From: CAYWQB01 sp964460785
GTDB lineage: Bacteria; Chlamydiota; Chlamydiia; Chlamydiales; CAYWQB01
DNA: 64,000 bases
Reading direction: 5' to 3'
Assembly (NCBI GenBank): GCA_964460785.1
Contig: CAYWQB010000001.1
Coordinates: 310,001 to 374,000 of the forward strand
Numbering within the stretch: the first letter of the stretch is position 1; every line of letters begins with the position of its first letter. A model generated the notes under the pieces. That model was not told where the DNA came from and searched no databases. It worked only from the letters and a program-made list of their open reading frames with translations. A program made the translations under genes and the position numbers. Positions 44,894-52,840 of this stretch are shown one piece after another.

Positions 44894-45322
44894 ATGAAAC
44901 TTAAGGCTTTTATTTTTATGGGAGCTATGTCTGCTCTCGCTCTTCTCTCTTCCTGTGCAAACTCCGGCAATGAGTGTGGCTCATGCAGCAGCAGCTGTGG
45001 TTCAGACATGAAGTGTGGAGCTAGTACGGAGCAACATACAACAACGAGTCAGCAACAAGCTGCTAATCAGGAAGAAGAAGCTAGCCATCAGCAAGCAGCA
45101 AATCAACAAGAAGACGCTAGTCACCAGCAAGCAACAAGTCAACAAGAAGAAGCTAGCCAGCAACCAACAGCAACATCTATGACTTGTGGTGCTGAAGCTC
45201 AAGCATCTACGGAAGGAAATTCTTCAACAAATACAAATAACTGCGGCTCCAGCAGCGAGGCAAATAGCTTCAGTGAAGCAACAAGCCAGGCAACTACATA
45301 CAATAAGACACAAAGCATGTAA
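44894..45322 (+). CDS. Cys-rich repeat lipoprotein
   Basis: 142 aa with a lipoprotein signal (residues 1-21, lipobox LLSSC, Cys21 expected to be acylated). The mature part begins with a Cys/Gly/Ser patch ('NECGSCSSSCGSDMKCG'), then Gln/Ala/Ser/Glu 12-residue repeats (ASHQQAANQQED-type, at least three copies), and a second Cys/Ser/Thr-rich part. Low-complexity, presumably extended at the envelope surface or periplasm; the paired Cys could cross-link, as in chlamydial Cys-rich envelope proteins. AAGGAG lies 9 nt upstream. A 2-codon ATG TTA TGA precedes the start and overlaps it. Not recognised in any family. Confidence 0.8.
   Translation: MKLKAFIFMGAMSALALLSSCANSGNECGSCSSSCGSDMKCGASTEQHTTTSQQQAANQEEEASHQQAANQQEDASHQQATSQQEEASQQPTATSMTCGAEAQASTEGNSSTNTNNCGSSSEANSFSEATSQATTYNKTQSM
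45080..45175 (+). repeat. 36-bp tandem repeats inside the lipoprotein gene
   Basis: Two near-identical 36-bp units (45080-45115 and 45116-45151) plus a degenerate third starting at 45152; a shortened unit precedes at ~45044-45079. They encode the Gln-rich 12-residue repeats. Such in-frame tandem repeats are prone to copy-number change by slippage. Confidence 0.75.
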
Positions 45323-45334
45323 GCTTTTTCTCTT

Positions 45335-45369
45335 CAAGCCCTACTCCTTTAATGAGAAGTTAGGGCTTG
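45335..45369 (+). terminator. Intergenic hairpin, probable terminator of the lipoprotein gene
   Basis: CAAGCCCTA (45335-45343) pairs perfectly with TAGGGCTTG (45361-45369), loop 17 nt, followed on the + strand by CCTCTCTTTTA, a moderately U-rich tail. It lies 12 nt after the lipoprotein stop and overlaps the last codons of the convergent gene. Confidence 0.45.
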
Positions 45370-46128
45370 CCTCTCTTTTAGGAGAACCTGCAAAGCAAAT
45401 AACTGCTTTTCCACAGCAATCTCCTCTTCACCAAGAACTTCTAGCTCTTTTTTTCGCAAAGCAGCTTCCCCTCCAGCCTCTTCTAAAAGACGATCTCTTT
45501 TGAAAAGCAAGGAAACAATCTGTGGACGAAACAAGATGATCATCTCTTTTAGCCATTGGTTCAAGGCATAAGAAGGGCTTGTATGTGTAATAGAAAATTG
45601 GCTCAATGCCCGCGCTGTATCGCTTGCTGAGTACCATGCTTCATCGGTCACCCATTGATTAATCATAAAAACTTTTCTAGGCGCTCCCCATGCATCAATA
45701 GAAAGTCCAAAAAGATGAACTACATGGCGCTCATTATCAAAAAAAGCCGGCTGTATGTCTGGGTCAAGCCCCTTTTCATACACAAAGAGATGAAAGTGGC
45801 CGTGCTCTTGGGGACGATGGGCATGGTAGAAATACTTACTATATGTTGTGGGATCAAACACACCTTGTCTAGGGAAACGCTTACCTTTCTTAAAAGAGCC
45901 TTCTCCACGCATTAGCTCATGTAAAACAGAGCTTTTACCACGTGTGATCCGGGCATTCCAGCGCTGGACCCTTTGCCCCGCTTGCCACATTTTTAAAAGG
46001 TCTGAAGTTGAGTAGCGCTTCAATAGGCGCAAGTTTTGCTCTATCTGCAGACTTTCCTCAAGCTCGATTCCTTGCAAAGGGAATACGGCAATCAAGATTT
46101 GGCAAATCCAAAAGCAACACGCTCTCAT
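45349..46128 (-). CDS. DUF6969-like protein with exported N-terminus
   Basis: 259 aa. The first ~20 residues are a plausible signal peptide ('CCFWICQILIAVFPLQG'). The core has the distinctive series 'VLHELMRGEGSF', 'YSKYFYHAHRPQEHGHFHLFVYEKG', 'VVHLFGLSIDAWGAPRKVFMINQWVTDEAWYSA' and 'LNQWLKEMIILFRPQIVSLLFKRD', which I recall from a family of unknown function (DUF6969) found mostly in proteobacteria. The His cluster HAH...HGHFH suggests a metal site. The C-terminus is a charged coiled coil. AGAGGAG precedes the ATG. Function unknown; family name from memory. Confidence 0.75.
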   Translation of the reverse strand: MRACCFWICQILIAVFPLQGIELEESLQIEQNLRLLKRYSTSDLLKMWQAGQRVQRWNARITRGKSSVLHELMRGEGSFKKGKRFPRQGVFDPTTYSKYFYHAHRPQEHGHFHLFVYEKGLDPDIQPAFFDNERHVVHLFGLSIDAWGAPRKVFMINQWVTDEAWYSASDTARALSQFSITHTSPSYALNQWLKEMIILFRPQIVSLLFKRDRLLEEAGGEAALRKKELEVLGEEEIAVEKQLFALQVLLKERQALTSH

Positions 46129-46197
46129 AGCTCTCCTCTAGAGATTAATCTAACCTCACGATACAACGGTTCAAAAGGTAACACAGATGAGTCTATT

Positions 46198-47859
46198 ATG
46201 CTCAAAGTGAAAAGATATCCAGGCGAACGCCTGCCTATTTTTCAGGTATCCACCAAAGAAGAGCTAGGCCTTTATGCAGCTCTTCACTTTTTAAAGTGGG
46301 TCTCTTCACACCCTCCTGGCCTGATTGCTCTAGCTACTGGACGCACCCCACGCTCTTTTTGGAAGGCCCTTCACACTTTCAAGCAAAACCCCAAACAACT
46401 CATCGAGCATCAGCTCCCTGAAAACATCTGGGCAAAGGTACAGCAGCTCTCCCTTGTTCAACTGGATGAATATGTTTCCCTTTCTCCCTCTGACCCTCGC
46501 TCTTTTCGAGAGGAAATCTTATGCACTCACCTTCCCTGCTTATCGATTCCCAAAGAAAGGTGCCTGTTAATCAGCAGTGATCAGTGGAAAGCCTCTCCTC
46601 AATCATATGCAAAAGAGTATGAAGAACAAATCCGCCAACGAGGAGATATTCAATATTTTCTTGGGGGCTTAGGCCCCGATGGTCATGTTGCTTTCAATTT
46701 TCCTGGGAGCCCTTTTCGCTCACTCTCTAGAGAGGTCCTTTTCAATAAAAGTAGTGCTGCCTACGCTGCTAGAACCTTCGGAGGCATAGATGAGGCCAGC
46801 AAGCAAAAACTCTTTACTGTCGGCTTACATACCCTTCGTAGAGCGAAGTCTTGCCATCACCTCTTTCTTGTTGACTCTAGAATCAAACAAGAAGCTCTTG
46901 CAAAAGCAACCCTCTGTGCCCCTAGCCCGCGAGCCCCTCTATCAGCCTGGCAGTCCTGCAAACACACCACGATTCTAGCCACAGACACGGCTTGTCAAAA
47001 GCTTCCTCACCGCAAAAAAGAAGCAAAAACCTCTCCCCAACAGATTCTCCAAGCTCTTCGTCCTCTTACAACAAAAAAAATCCTCCACACAGCCCCACAC
47101 CACGATGACCTCTTCTTAGCTTATTTTCCATGGATCAAACAGCTTGCATCACAAAAGACATCTCAAACAATTCTCTACTTCATGCCAGGGTATCGAGGGG
47201 TCACAGATAAGTATTGTGAAAAAGTTCGGCAACAATTACCAGCCAGCTCTCAAAACGAGTTAAAAACCAGCATTCGAGAAAGAGAAGCTTGCCAGGCATG
47301 GAAACATGGGAGCAAGCGCCCTCCAAGTCTCATTCACTTACGCGCTAGCTGCTATGAGCAGACGACGCCCAAAGCTCTTGCAGAGGATAAAAACAAATTT
47401 AAAAATGCCTTGCTCAAGCACAGGCCCGACTCTCTATCATTTGCCTTAGACCCGCAAGTCGATGCTCCCACCTCTCATTGGCAATGCTTGGAAATTGTGT
47501 ATCACACCTTAAAAGAACTTCCAGCTCCTCTTCCTACATTACTTGCTTACCGCAATGTTTGGAGCCAAATGCCTATAGAAAAAGCAGATCTTATTCTCTG
47601 TTTTTCTGGAGCTCAACTAAGAAAGATGCAGACTTTTTTTCCACAAGTCTTTCCTTCTCAAGAGCCGGCCCTTTTTCCTTCTCCCCTTGCTCCAGATTCT
47701 TTTGGGCACCTAGCTGTTCACCACTTAAAAGAGCAGTATCAGCAAGTTTGTGACTTCATAGGAAAAGAGAAACTACCTAAAACAACAAGAGGGTGTGCCT
47801 TCATATGGAGGCCCACCCTCTCGGATTTACACGCTTATCTCCAAAGAGGAGACTTTTAA
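46198..47859 (+). CDS. NagB-like/PIG-L-like fusion protein
   Basis: 553 aa from the ATG at 46198; the open frame extends left but overlaps the divergent neighbour. The N-terminal ~265 residues follow glucosamine-6-phosphate deaminase: 'GLIALATGRTPRSF', 'QLDEYVSLSPSDPRSF' (Asp90), 'LGGLGPDGHVAFNFPGSPFRS' (Asp161, His163). The Glu expected in FNEP (E. coli Glu148) is Phe168. The C-terminal ~260 residues resemble PIG-L/LmbE deacetylases: 'HTAPHHDDLFLAYF' keeps the His-x-Asp-Asp metal/catalytic core at 301-304 and a late 'DAPTSHWQCLE' gives the third ligand. Similar fusions exist in Bacteroidetes. A role in amino-sugar handling is likely; whether the deaminase half is active is doubtful. Overlaps the next gene by 4 nt, convergent. 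Confidence 0.82.
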   Translation: MLKVKRYPGERLPIFQVSTKEELGLYAALHFLKWVSSHPPGLIALATGRTPRSFWKALHTFKQNPKQLIEHQLPENIWAKVQQLSLVQLDEYVSLSPSDPRSFREEILCTHLPCLSIPKERCLLISSDQWKASPQSYAKEYEEQIRQRGDIQYFLGGLGPDGHVAFNFPGSPFRSLSREVLFNKSSAAYAARTFGGIDEASKQKLFTVGLHTLRRAKSCHHLFLVDSRIKQEALAKATLCAPSPRAPLSAWQSCKHTTILATDTACQKLPHRKKEAKTSPQQILQALRPLTTKKILHTAPHHDDLFLAYFPWIKQLASQKTSQTILYFMPGYRGVTDKYCEKVRQQLPASSQNELKTSIREREACQAWKHGSKRPPSLIHLRASCYEQTTPKALAEDKNKFKNALLKHRPDSLSFALDPQVDAPTSHWQCLEIVYHTLKELPAPLPTLLAYRNVWSQMPIEKADLILCFSGAQLRKMQTFFPQVFPSQEPALFPSPLAPDSFGHLAVHHLKEQYQQVCDFIGKEKLPKTTRGCAFIWRPTLSDLHAYLQRGDF

Positions 47860-48749
47860 TACCCACAGTCGATGGAGACCCCAAAGAATGTAGGACTTTT
47901 CATCTTGAATCTTTGCTTGTCTTTCCCGTGCTCATTATAAACTTCAAGCTCTGTGCCGAAACCAACACCACCGAATACTTTGACAACAAGACCTATAGGG
48001 AGGTTATAAAAGACTCCTAGCTGTGCAGCTTTTGAGGAGTACTCAAAAATTCCTTTTGAAAGAGCTTCTTCTTTCTTCAGCCTCTTTCTCAACTGCATCC
48101 AACGAAGACTCAGCTCTGCTCCCCATTGTTCATCAATCATATAGGTAAGAGACCCCATGAAAGGGAAGACAAGGTTAAGCATCCACTGCTCATTCCAGTT
48201 ATAATTGATCCCCAGAATAGGATACACTCGATGATCTTTCATCCCCAGCCAAGAAACGACGCCAATATTAAATAGACGTTCTTCGTCATAAGCATAGCGT
48301 CCCCATAAAAACACCGCGTAGGATGTATATTTTGAAAGCCCTGATGGCGAGGTCTGGAAATCGGCTCCAGCTCCTAATTGCCAGGTCCAGTGATCATCGA
48401 AGGGATAGGCTAAAGCAAGCTTTGCTAGTATACTCTTGAAGTCTTCTTGTTTGAAAAAAGGATTTTCTTTCCATCGTAACCGGGCATTCCGAAACCCTAA
48501 GTCCGCAAGGACTGAGAGCTCTTCTTTCTGCATAGGCTCTTCATAGCTAATAGAAACCTCACCCTCAGAAAACTTCATCGACTCTCCTGAGAAAGAGTCA
48601 CCTTTAAAATCCGCTTTGCCCGATGTAAAATATTCAGCAGACCAATCTAGGTTTTGGAAAAAACGTGGCTTTGATTCCTCCATTGAAGCCTTTGCATGAA
48701 GGCTTCCTCCCAATAAAAGACAAGCAATTCCTAACCACATCTGTTTCAT
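47856..48749 (-). CDS. Outer-membrane beta-barrel protein
   Basis: 297 aa with a signal peptide (residues 1-19, 'MWLGIACLLLGGSLHA'). The mature protein is a series of amphipathic strands rich in Trp/Tyr/Phe ('WTWQLGAGADFQTS', 'YAVFLWGRYAYDEERLFNIGVVSWLG', 'AAQLGVFYNLPIGLVVKVFGGVGFGTELEVY') and ends in a strand closing with 'FFGVSIDCGY', near the C-terminal aromatic expected for barrels. About twelve strands; it resembles DUF6268-type barrels, substrate unknown. GGAGG lies 6 nt before the ATG. An inverted repeat TTGATA-N12-TATCAA (48772-48795) sits just upstream and could be an operator. Confidence 0.75.
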   Translation of the reverse strand: MKQMWLGIACLLLGGSLHAKASMEESKPRFFQNLDWSAEYFTSGKADFKGDSFSGESMKFSEGEVSISYEEPMQKEELSVLADLGFRNARLRWKENPFFKQEDFKSILAKLALAYPFDDHWTWQLGAGADFQTSPSGLSKYTSYAVFLWGRYAYDEERLFNIGVVSWLGMKDHRVYPILGINYNWNEQWMLNLVFPFMGSLTYMIDEQWGAELSLRWMQLRKRLKKEEALSKGIFEYSSKAAQLGVFYNLPIGLVVKVFGGVGFGTELEVYNEHGKDKQRFKMKSPTFFGVSIDCGY

Positions 48750-48998
48750 ACAAAACCTCCTATTCGCATTTTTGATATGGAAAAATATTTATCAAGATGC
48801 TCGATTTAGCAAAACCTTTTTTGGTACACAAACCATAGAAACAAGTCTAATTTAACAAGAAGAAAAAATTATTTTTGTAAAAACATTGAGCAAACAATTT
48901 AAATTATTTATTGGTGTTCATTCCGGTATTATACTTGAATTTTATTCCTTACGAACTCTAGACTGACTCCTTTTTGGCGCAACTTTTCGAGTATAAAT

Positions 48999-49301
48999 AT
49001 GTCAGAACTTGATCTAAATTCCATTAAGAACCTGAGTGATCTGTGCCGCATTGCTTGCTCAGATGATGAAGCTGAATCCATTCTTGCTGATCTCAACCAG
49101 ACCCTCGACTTCATCCAAAAGCTTCAAGACCTAGATACAGAAAATGTGCGCCCTTGCTACCAAGTGCAAGACCATCTGGAAAACGTATTTCGTGATGACC
49201 GCGTCTCTTCTTCCTATCCCCGAGATGAGTTCTTAAATAATGCCCCTGCACAAGTAGGTGGAATGATCCGCGTTCCACCAGTGATTGAAGCGAATAAATG
49301 A
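48999..49301 (+). CDS. gatC: Asp/Glu-tRNA amidotransferase subunit C
   Basis: 100 aa. GatC pattern is clear: 'IKNLSDLCRIACSDDEAESILADLNQTLDFIQKLQDLDTENVRPCYQV', then the conserved 'LRDD'-type segment 'VFRDDRVSSSYPRDEFLNNAP' and 'GGMIRVPPVIE'. It holds GatA and GatB together. First gene of gatC-gatA-gatB, the same order as in Chlamydia. The 249-nt upstream gap is AT-rich and must contain the operon promoter, though no single pair of hexamers stands out. Confidence 0.96.
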   Translation: MSELDLNSIKNLSDLCRIACSDDEAESILADLNQTLDFIQKLQDLDTENVRPCYQVQDHLENVFRDDRVSSSYPRDEFLNNAPAQVGGMIRVPPVIEANK

Positions 49302-50764
49302 GGCCCCCTATGCACACAAAATCAGCTGTAGAACTCCACCGCCTTTTTCTTTCAGGAGAAGCTTCTGCTCGAGAAATTGCTGAGCACTTCTTAGATCGCA
49401 TTGAGCGCCTTAATCCAAAGATCAATGCCTTTCTTGAGGTTTTCAAGGAGGAAGCCTTACAGAAAGCTGATGAGCTAGATGCGAAGAGAAAAGCTGGAGA
49501 AAAGCTTGGGCGCCTTGCTGCCATTCCTGTTGCTATCAAGGATATCATCCATATCAAAGGGAAAAAGACGACTTGTGCATCTAAGTTTTTGGAAAACTAT
49601 GTCGCCCCTTATGACGCAACTGTAACTCAGCTACTTAAAGATGAAGATGCTTTAATCATTGGGAAAACAAACCTTGATGAGTTTGCTATGGGGTCTTCCA
49701 ACGAGCACTCATCATTTGGACCTGTTGCCAACCCTTGGAACTTTGCTTGCACTCCTGGAGGTTCCTCAGGCGGTTCTGCAGCAGCTGTAGCTGCAAGGAT
49801 GTGTCTCATTGCTTTAGGCACGGATACAGGTGGTTCTATTCGACAACCAGCTGCATTTACCGGCACGGTGGGCTTCAAGCCAACCTATGGTCGTATTTCG
49901 CGCTATGGACTTGTTGCATTTGCCTCCTCTTTCGATCAGATCGGCCCTATGACCACTTGTGTAGAGGATGCCCAGTTGGCTATGGAAGTTCTCGGTACCC
50001 ACTGCCCTAATGATGCAACCTCTCTTCCTATGCCTGCGGAGTCTTACTGTAAAGCAACCCCTCTTCCCCTACAGGGACTCAAAGTGGGTGTAGCTCCTGA
50101 CTCTCTACTCCAACTAAAGGGAGAAATGAAGGAAAACTACGAGCAATACCTTGCCTATCTGAAACAGCAAGGAGCTCAACTTCATGAAGTCAACCTAGAT
50201 TTGTTGCCCTACTGTACGGCTGTTTACTATATTTTAGCCACTGCAGAAGCCTCAACAAACCTTGCCCGTTTTGATGGTGTGCGTTATGGCAAGCGCTCTG
50301 AAAAAGCAGAGACTCTCGATCAGGTCTATCTACTTTCAAAGCAAGAAGGCTATGGCAGTGAAGTAAAAAGACGCATTATGCTGGGAACATTTGTTCTTTC
50401 TGCAGGGCACAAAGATGCGTACTACTTAAAAGCACTAAAAGTACGCACATTGATCAAAGAGCAGGTGCGTAAAGCGTTTCAAAGCTGTGATGCCATCTTT
50501 TTACCAACAACACCAACCCCAGCTTTTAAAATGGGCTCAATTCATGATGGAGTTGAGATGTATCTACAAGATATTTATACACATGCTGCGAATATTGCAG
50601 GCCTTCCAGCTGTTAGCATCCCTTCAGGCAAAAACGCAGAGGGCCTTCCGCTAGGCATGCAATTATTAGGAAAAGCGTGTGATGATGTAAATCTTCTAGG
50701 AATTGCGAAGCAATTGGAAGAGTCTTTTTCTCTACAGTCTGAAATCCCCTCAACTTGCAGCTAA
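49298..50764 (+). CDS. gatA: Asp/Glu-tRNA amidotransferase subunit A
   Basis: 488-aa amidase-family glutaminase that supplies ammonia to GatB. The catalytic Lys is in 'AIPVAIKDIIH' (Lys81), and the Gly/Ser-rich signature 'CTPGGSSGGSAAAVAARM' and 'GTDTGGSIRQPAAF' carry the Ser-cisSer pair. 'VGFKPTYGRISRYGLVAFASSFDQIGPM' completes the active-site region. The ATG overlaps the gatC stop (ATGA); an ATG at 49310 with GAGG 6 nt upstream is an alternative start four codons downstream. Confidence 0.96.
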   Translation: MRPPMHTKSAVELHRLFLSGEASAREIAEHFLDRIERLNPKINAFLEVFKEEALQKADELDAKRKAGEKLGRLAAIPVAIKDIIHIKGKKTTCASKFLENYVAPYDATVTQLLKDEDALIIGKTNLDEFAMGSSNEHSSFGPVANPWNFACTPGGSSGGSAAAVAARMCLIALGTDTGGSIRQPAAFTGTVGFKPTYGRISRYGLVAFASSFDQIGPMTTCVEDAQLAMEVLGTHCPNDATSLPMPAESYCKATPLPLQGLKVGVAPDSLLQLKGEMKENYEQYLAYLKQQGAQLHEVNLDLLPYCTAVYYILATAEASTNLARFDGVRYGKRSEKAETLDQVYLLSKQEGYGSEVKRRIMLGTFVLSAGHKDAYYLKALKVRTLIKEQVRKAFQSCDAIFLPTTPTPAFKMGSIHDGVEMYLQDIYTHAANIAGLPAVSIPSGKNAEGLPLGMQLLGKACDDVNLLGIAKQLEESFSLQSEIPSTCS

Positions 50765-50772
50765 GGATGAAT

Positions 50773-52239
50773 ATGGGTAGTACAACTTCAATCCAGTGGG
50801 AAGCCGTTATTGGCCTTGAAATTCACGTAGAGCTCAATACACAATCTAAAATTTTCAGCCCTGCACGTAACCGCTTTGGGGATGAGCCAAACACAAATAT
50901 TTCCTATGTATGTACAGGACAACCGGGCTCTCTTCCTGTTTTAAACCGAGAAGTTGTGCATAAGGCTGCCCTTTTTGGAGCTGCTGTAGGCGCTGATGTA
51001 CAGACCTTTAGCATGTTCGACCGCAAGTCCTACTTTTACCCGGATAGCCCAAGGAACTTTCAGATCACTCAGTTTTCCTTTCCTATCATTCGGGGTGGAC
51101 GCGTGACGGCTCCCACCGCTGATGGGGATAAGGTTTTCACCATCTCAGAGGCGCACCTCGAGGATGATGCAGGTATGCTCAAGCACTTCACAAAGTTTGC
51201 TGGAGTTGACTACAACCGAGCTGGAGTACCTCTTATTGAGATTGTTTCTGACCCTTGCATTCACAGTCCCCAAGAGGCTGTGGCTTATGCCTCGCAGATT
51301 AAAGCGATCTTACAGTACTTAGATGCATCAGACTGTAATATGGAAGAGGGCTCTTTCCGTATGGATGCTAACGTATCTGTTCGTCCGCAAGGATCTTCAG
51401 AACTGCGCAATAAGACCGAAATTAAAAACATGAACTCTTTTTCCAATATGGAGCTTGCTCTAGAAAAAGAGATCTCTCGTCAAATTCGTCTGTATGAAGA
51501 CAACCCTGATACAAATATCGAGGAGCTTGTCCAACAAGCCACTTACCGCTGGAACCCAGAGAAGCGCGATATAGTCTTAATGCGGCGCAAAGAAACGGCA
51601 AGTGATTACCGCTACTTTCCAGAGCCAGATCTTCCACCAATCCGCCTCACACAAGAGTATATCAACTCTGTACATGAGGAGCTTCCTGAGTTGCCTCAAG
51701 CAAAGTACCACCGCTATATTGATAAGCTGGGTGTTTCAGCCTACTCTGCAGCGATTTTGACCTCTGAAAAAGCTTTAGCAGACTATTTTGAACAAGGTCT
51801 ACAATCCACAAGCAATGCGCAGGCTCTTTGTAACTGGATGACTGTAGAGTTTGCTGGCCGATTGAAGGAGTCAGGGATGACCATTATTCAGTTAGGCATT
51901 CCTGCAAAGCATGTTGCAGAGCTTGTCAACTTCATTGACTCAGGAAAAATTACAGGCAAAATTGCCAAAAAAGTTGCCGATGACATGGTCTCTTCTCCTC
52001 AAAAGAGCCCAGAAGAAATTGTAGCGGAGAATCCCGACTACCAGCCAATGAATGACCAAGCAGCAATAGAAAAAGTTGTTGATGAAACACTACAAGAGAA
52101 TGAACAGTCCATTGCTGACTACAAAGAAGGCAAGACGCGAGCATTTGGCTTTTTAGTTGGACAGGTGATGAAAAAGACTAAAGGCAAGGCTGACCCTAAG
52201 ATGGTGAATCAGCTACTTAAACAACGGCTAGAGGAATAA
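50773..52239 (+). CDS. gatB: Asp/Glu-tRNA amidotransferase subunit B
   Basis: About 488 aa from the ATG at 50773, which has AAGGA 5 nt upstream and gives the usual 'WEAVIGLEIHVELNTQSKIFS' N-terminus. 'DRKSYFYPDSPRNFQITQF' and 'LEDDAGMLKH' are the conserved kinase-like core motifs; 'EGSFRMDANVSVR', 'NKTEIKNMNSF' and 'KRDIVLMRRKETASDYRYFPEPDLPPI' follow, then the C-terminal YqeY-like tail. It converts misacylated Glu-tRNA(Gln) and/or Asp-tRNA(Asn) to the amidated forms. Alternative starts at 50755 (TTG) and 50767 are in frame. Confidence 0.96.
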   Translation: MGSTTSIQWEAVIGLEIHVELNTQSKIFSPARNRFGDEPNTNISYVCTGQPGSLPVLNREVVHKAALFGAAVGADVQTFSMFDRKSYFYPDSPRNFQITQFSFPIIRGGRVTAPTADGDKVFTISEAHLEDDAGMLKHFTKFAGVDYNRAGVPLIEIVSDPCIHSPQEAVAYASQIKAILQYLDASDCNMEEGSFRMDANVSVRPQGSSELRNKTEIKNMNSFSNMELALEKEISRQIRLYEDNPDTNIEELVQQATYRWNPEKRDIVLMRRKETASDYRYFPEPDLPPIRLTQEYINSVHEELPELPQAKYHRYIDKLGVSAYSAAILTSEKALADYFEQGLQSTSNAQALCNWMTVEFAGRLKESGMTIIQLGIPAKHVAELVNFIDSGKITGKIAKKVADDMVSSPQKSPEEIVAENPDYQPMNDQAAIEKVVDETLQENEQSIADYKEGKTRAFGFLVGQVMKKTKGKADPKMVNQLLKQRLEE

Positions 52240-52241
52240 TA

Positions 52242-52260
52242 GAGGGCCTTAACGGCCCTC
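52242..52260 (+). terminator. Hairpin after gatB
   Basis: GAGGGCC (52242-52248), 5-nt loop, GGCCCTC (52254-52260): a perfect GC-rich 7-bp stem starting 3 nt after the gatB stop. No U-run follows, so it is a terminator-like or 3'-stabilising element rather than a textbook intrinsic terminator. Confidence 0.5.
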
Positions 52261-52280
52261 AATGGATGGAGAATCCTTTG

Positions 52281-52658
52281 TTACTTATTGCAGTTTCCGC
52301 GACAAGTTAAGCAAAAGCTCATTGCTAGAACGAAGAAGATTCCTACCCAATCTAGAACATTCATCCAAAGATCCATTCCCCAGGATCCCCGAACTGCTTC
52401 TACAAAAATAATCCCCACAAGCACGTATAGTAGTGGGAGCTGCATTGCACGGAATACTTTTTTTCCTGTGAAGTTCATTGGTGCTGTGCCTGATAGCAGG
52501 TGAACTGCCCCAAGAAACGCAACAGCAAATGCCATCACCATACAAAATGAAGAGAGCACATATACACTCGCTGATGGAAAAAATAGATTAACAAAGACAC
52601 CGACCATTCCCAAGGCCATTGTAATCAATAGATAGCTAAGAGCTTCAGTTAGTTTCAT
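52281..52658 (-). CDS. Small four-helix membrane protein, unknown
   Basis: 125 aa with four hydrophobic segments (~8-25, 32-54, 72-90, 98-118) and a short C-terminal tail with two Cys ('CLTCRGNC'). The translation start has AAGGAG 7 nt upstream, so it is very likely expressed. No family recognised; hydrophobic packing resembles small DoxX/YqhA-like membrane proteins only in general outline. It stands alone between gatB and the divergent ubiD gene. Confidence 0.75.
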   Translation of the reverse strand: MKLTEALSYLLITMALGMVGVFVNLFFPSASVYVLSSFCMVMAFAVAFLGAVHLLSGTAPMNFTGKKVFRAMQLPLLYVLVGIIFVEAVRGSWGMDLWMNVLDWVGIFFVLAMSFCLTCRGNCNK

Positions 52659-52840
52659 AGTAAACTCCTTTAATCAGGCTTATGATAAAACCCTGCCTAA
52701 CTTATAATAAAAAATTTTAATTTTTTACATTCTTTCCATCACTTCTGCTCAAAAGCCTCTTATTTACAACAACTAAAAACTCGTTATTTTATAGCAAAAA
52801 ACTTGCATTTCAGCTTTTTTTCCATAAAATCCTTTCACCT

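Noticed and set aside
46036..46197. 54-residue N-terminal extension of the NagB/PIG-L fusion
   Set aside because: It overlaps the divergent neighbouring gene and carries no NagB similarity.
48772..48795. TTGATA-N12-TATCAA as an operator before the outer-membrane barrel gene
   Set aside because: Short, AT-rich and single-copy as far as seen; no known regulator matches it.
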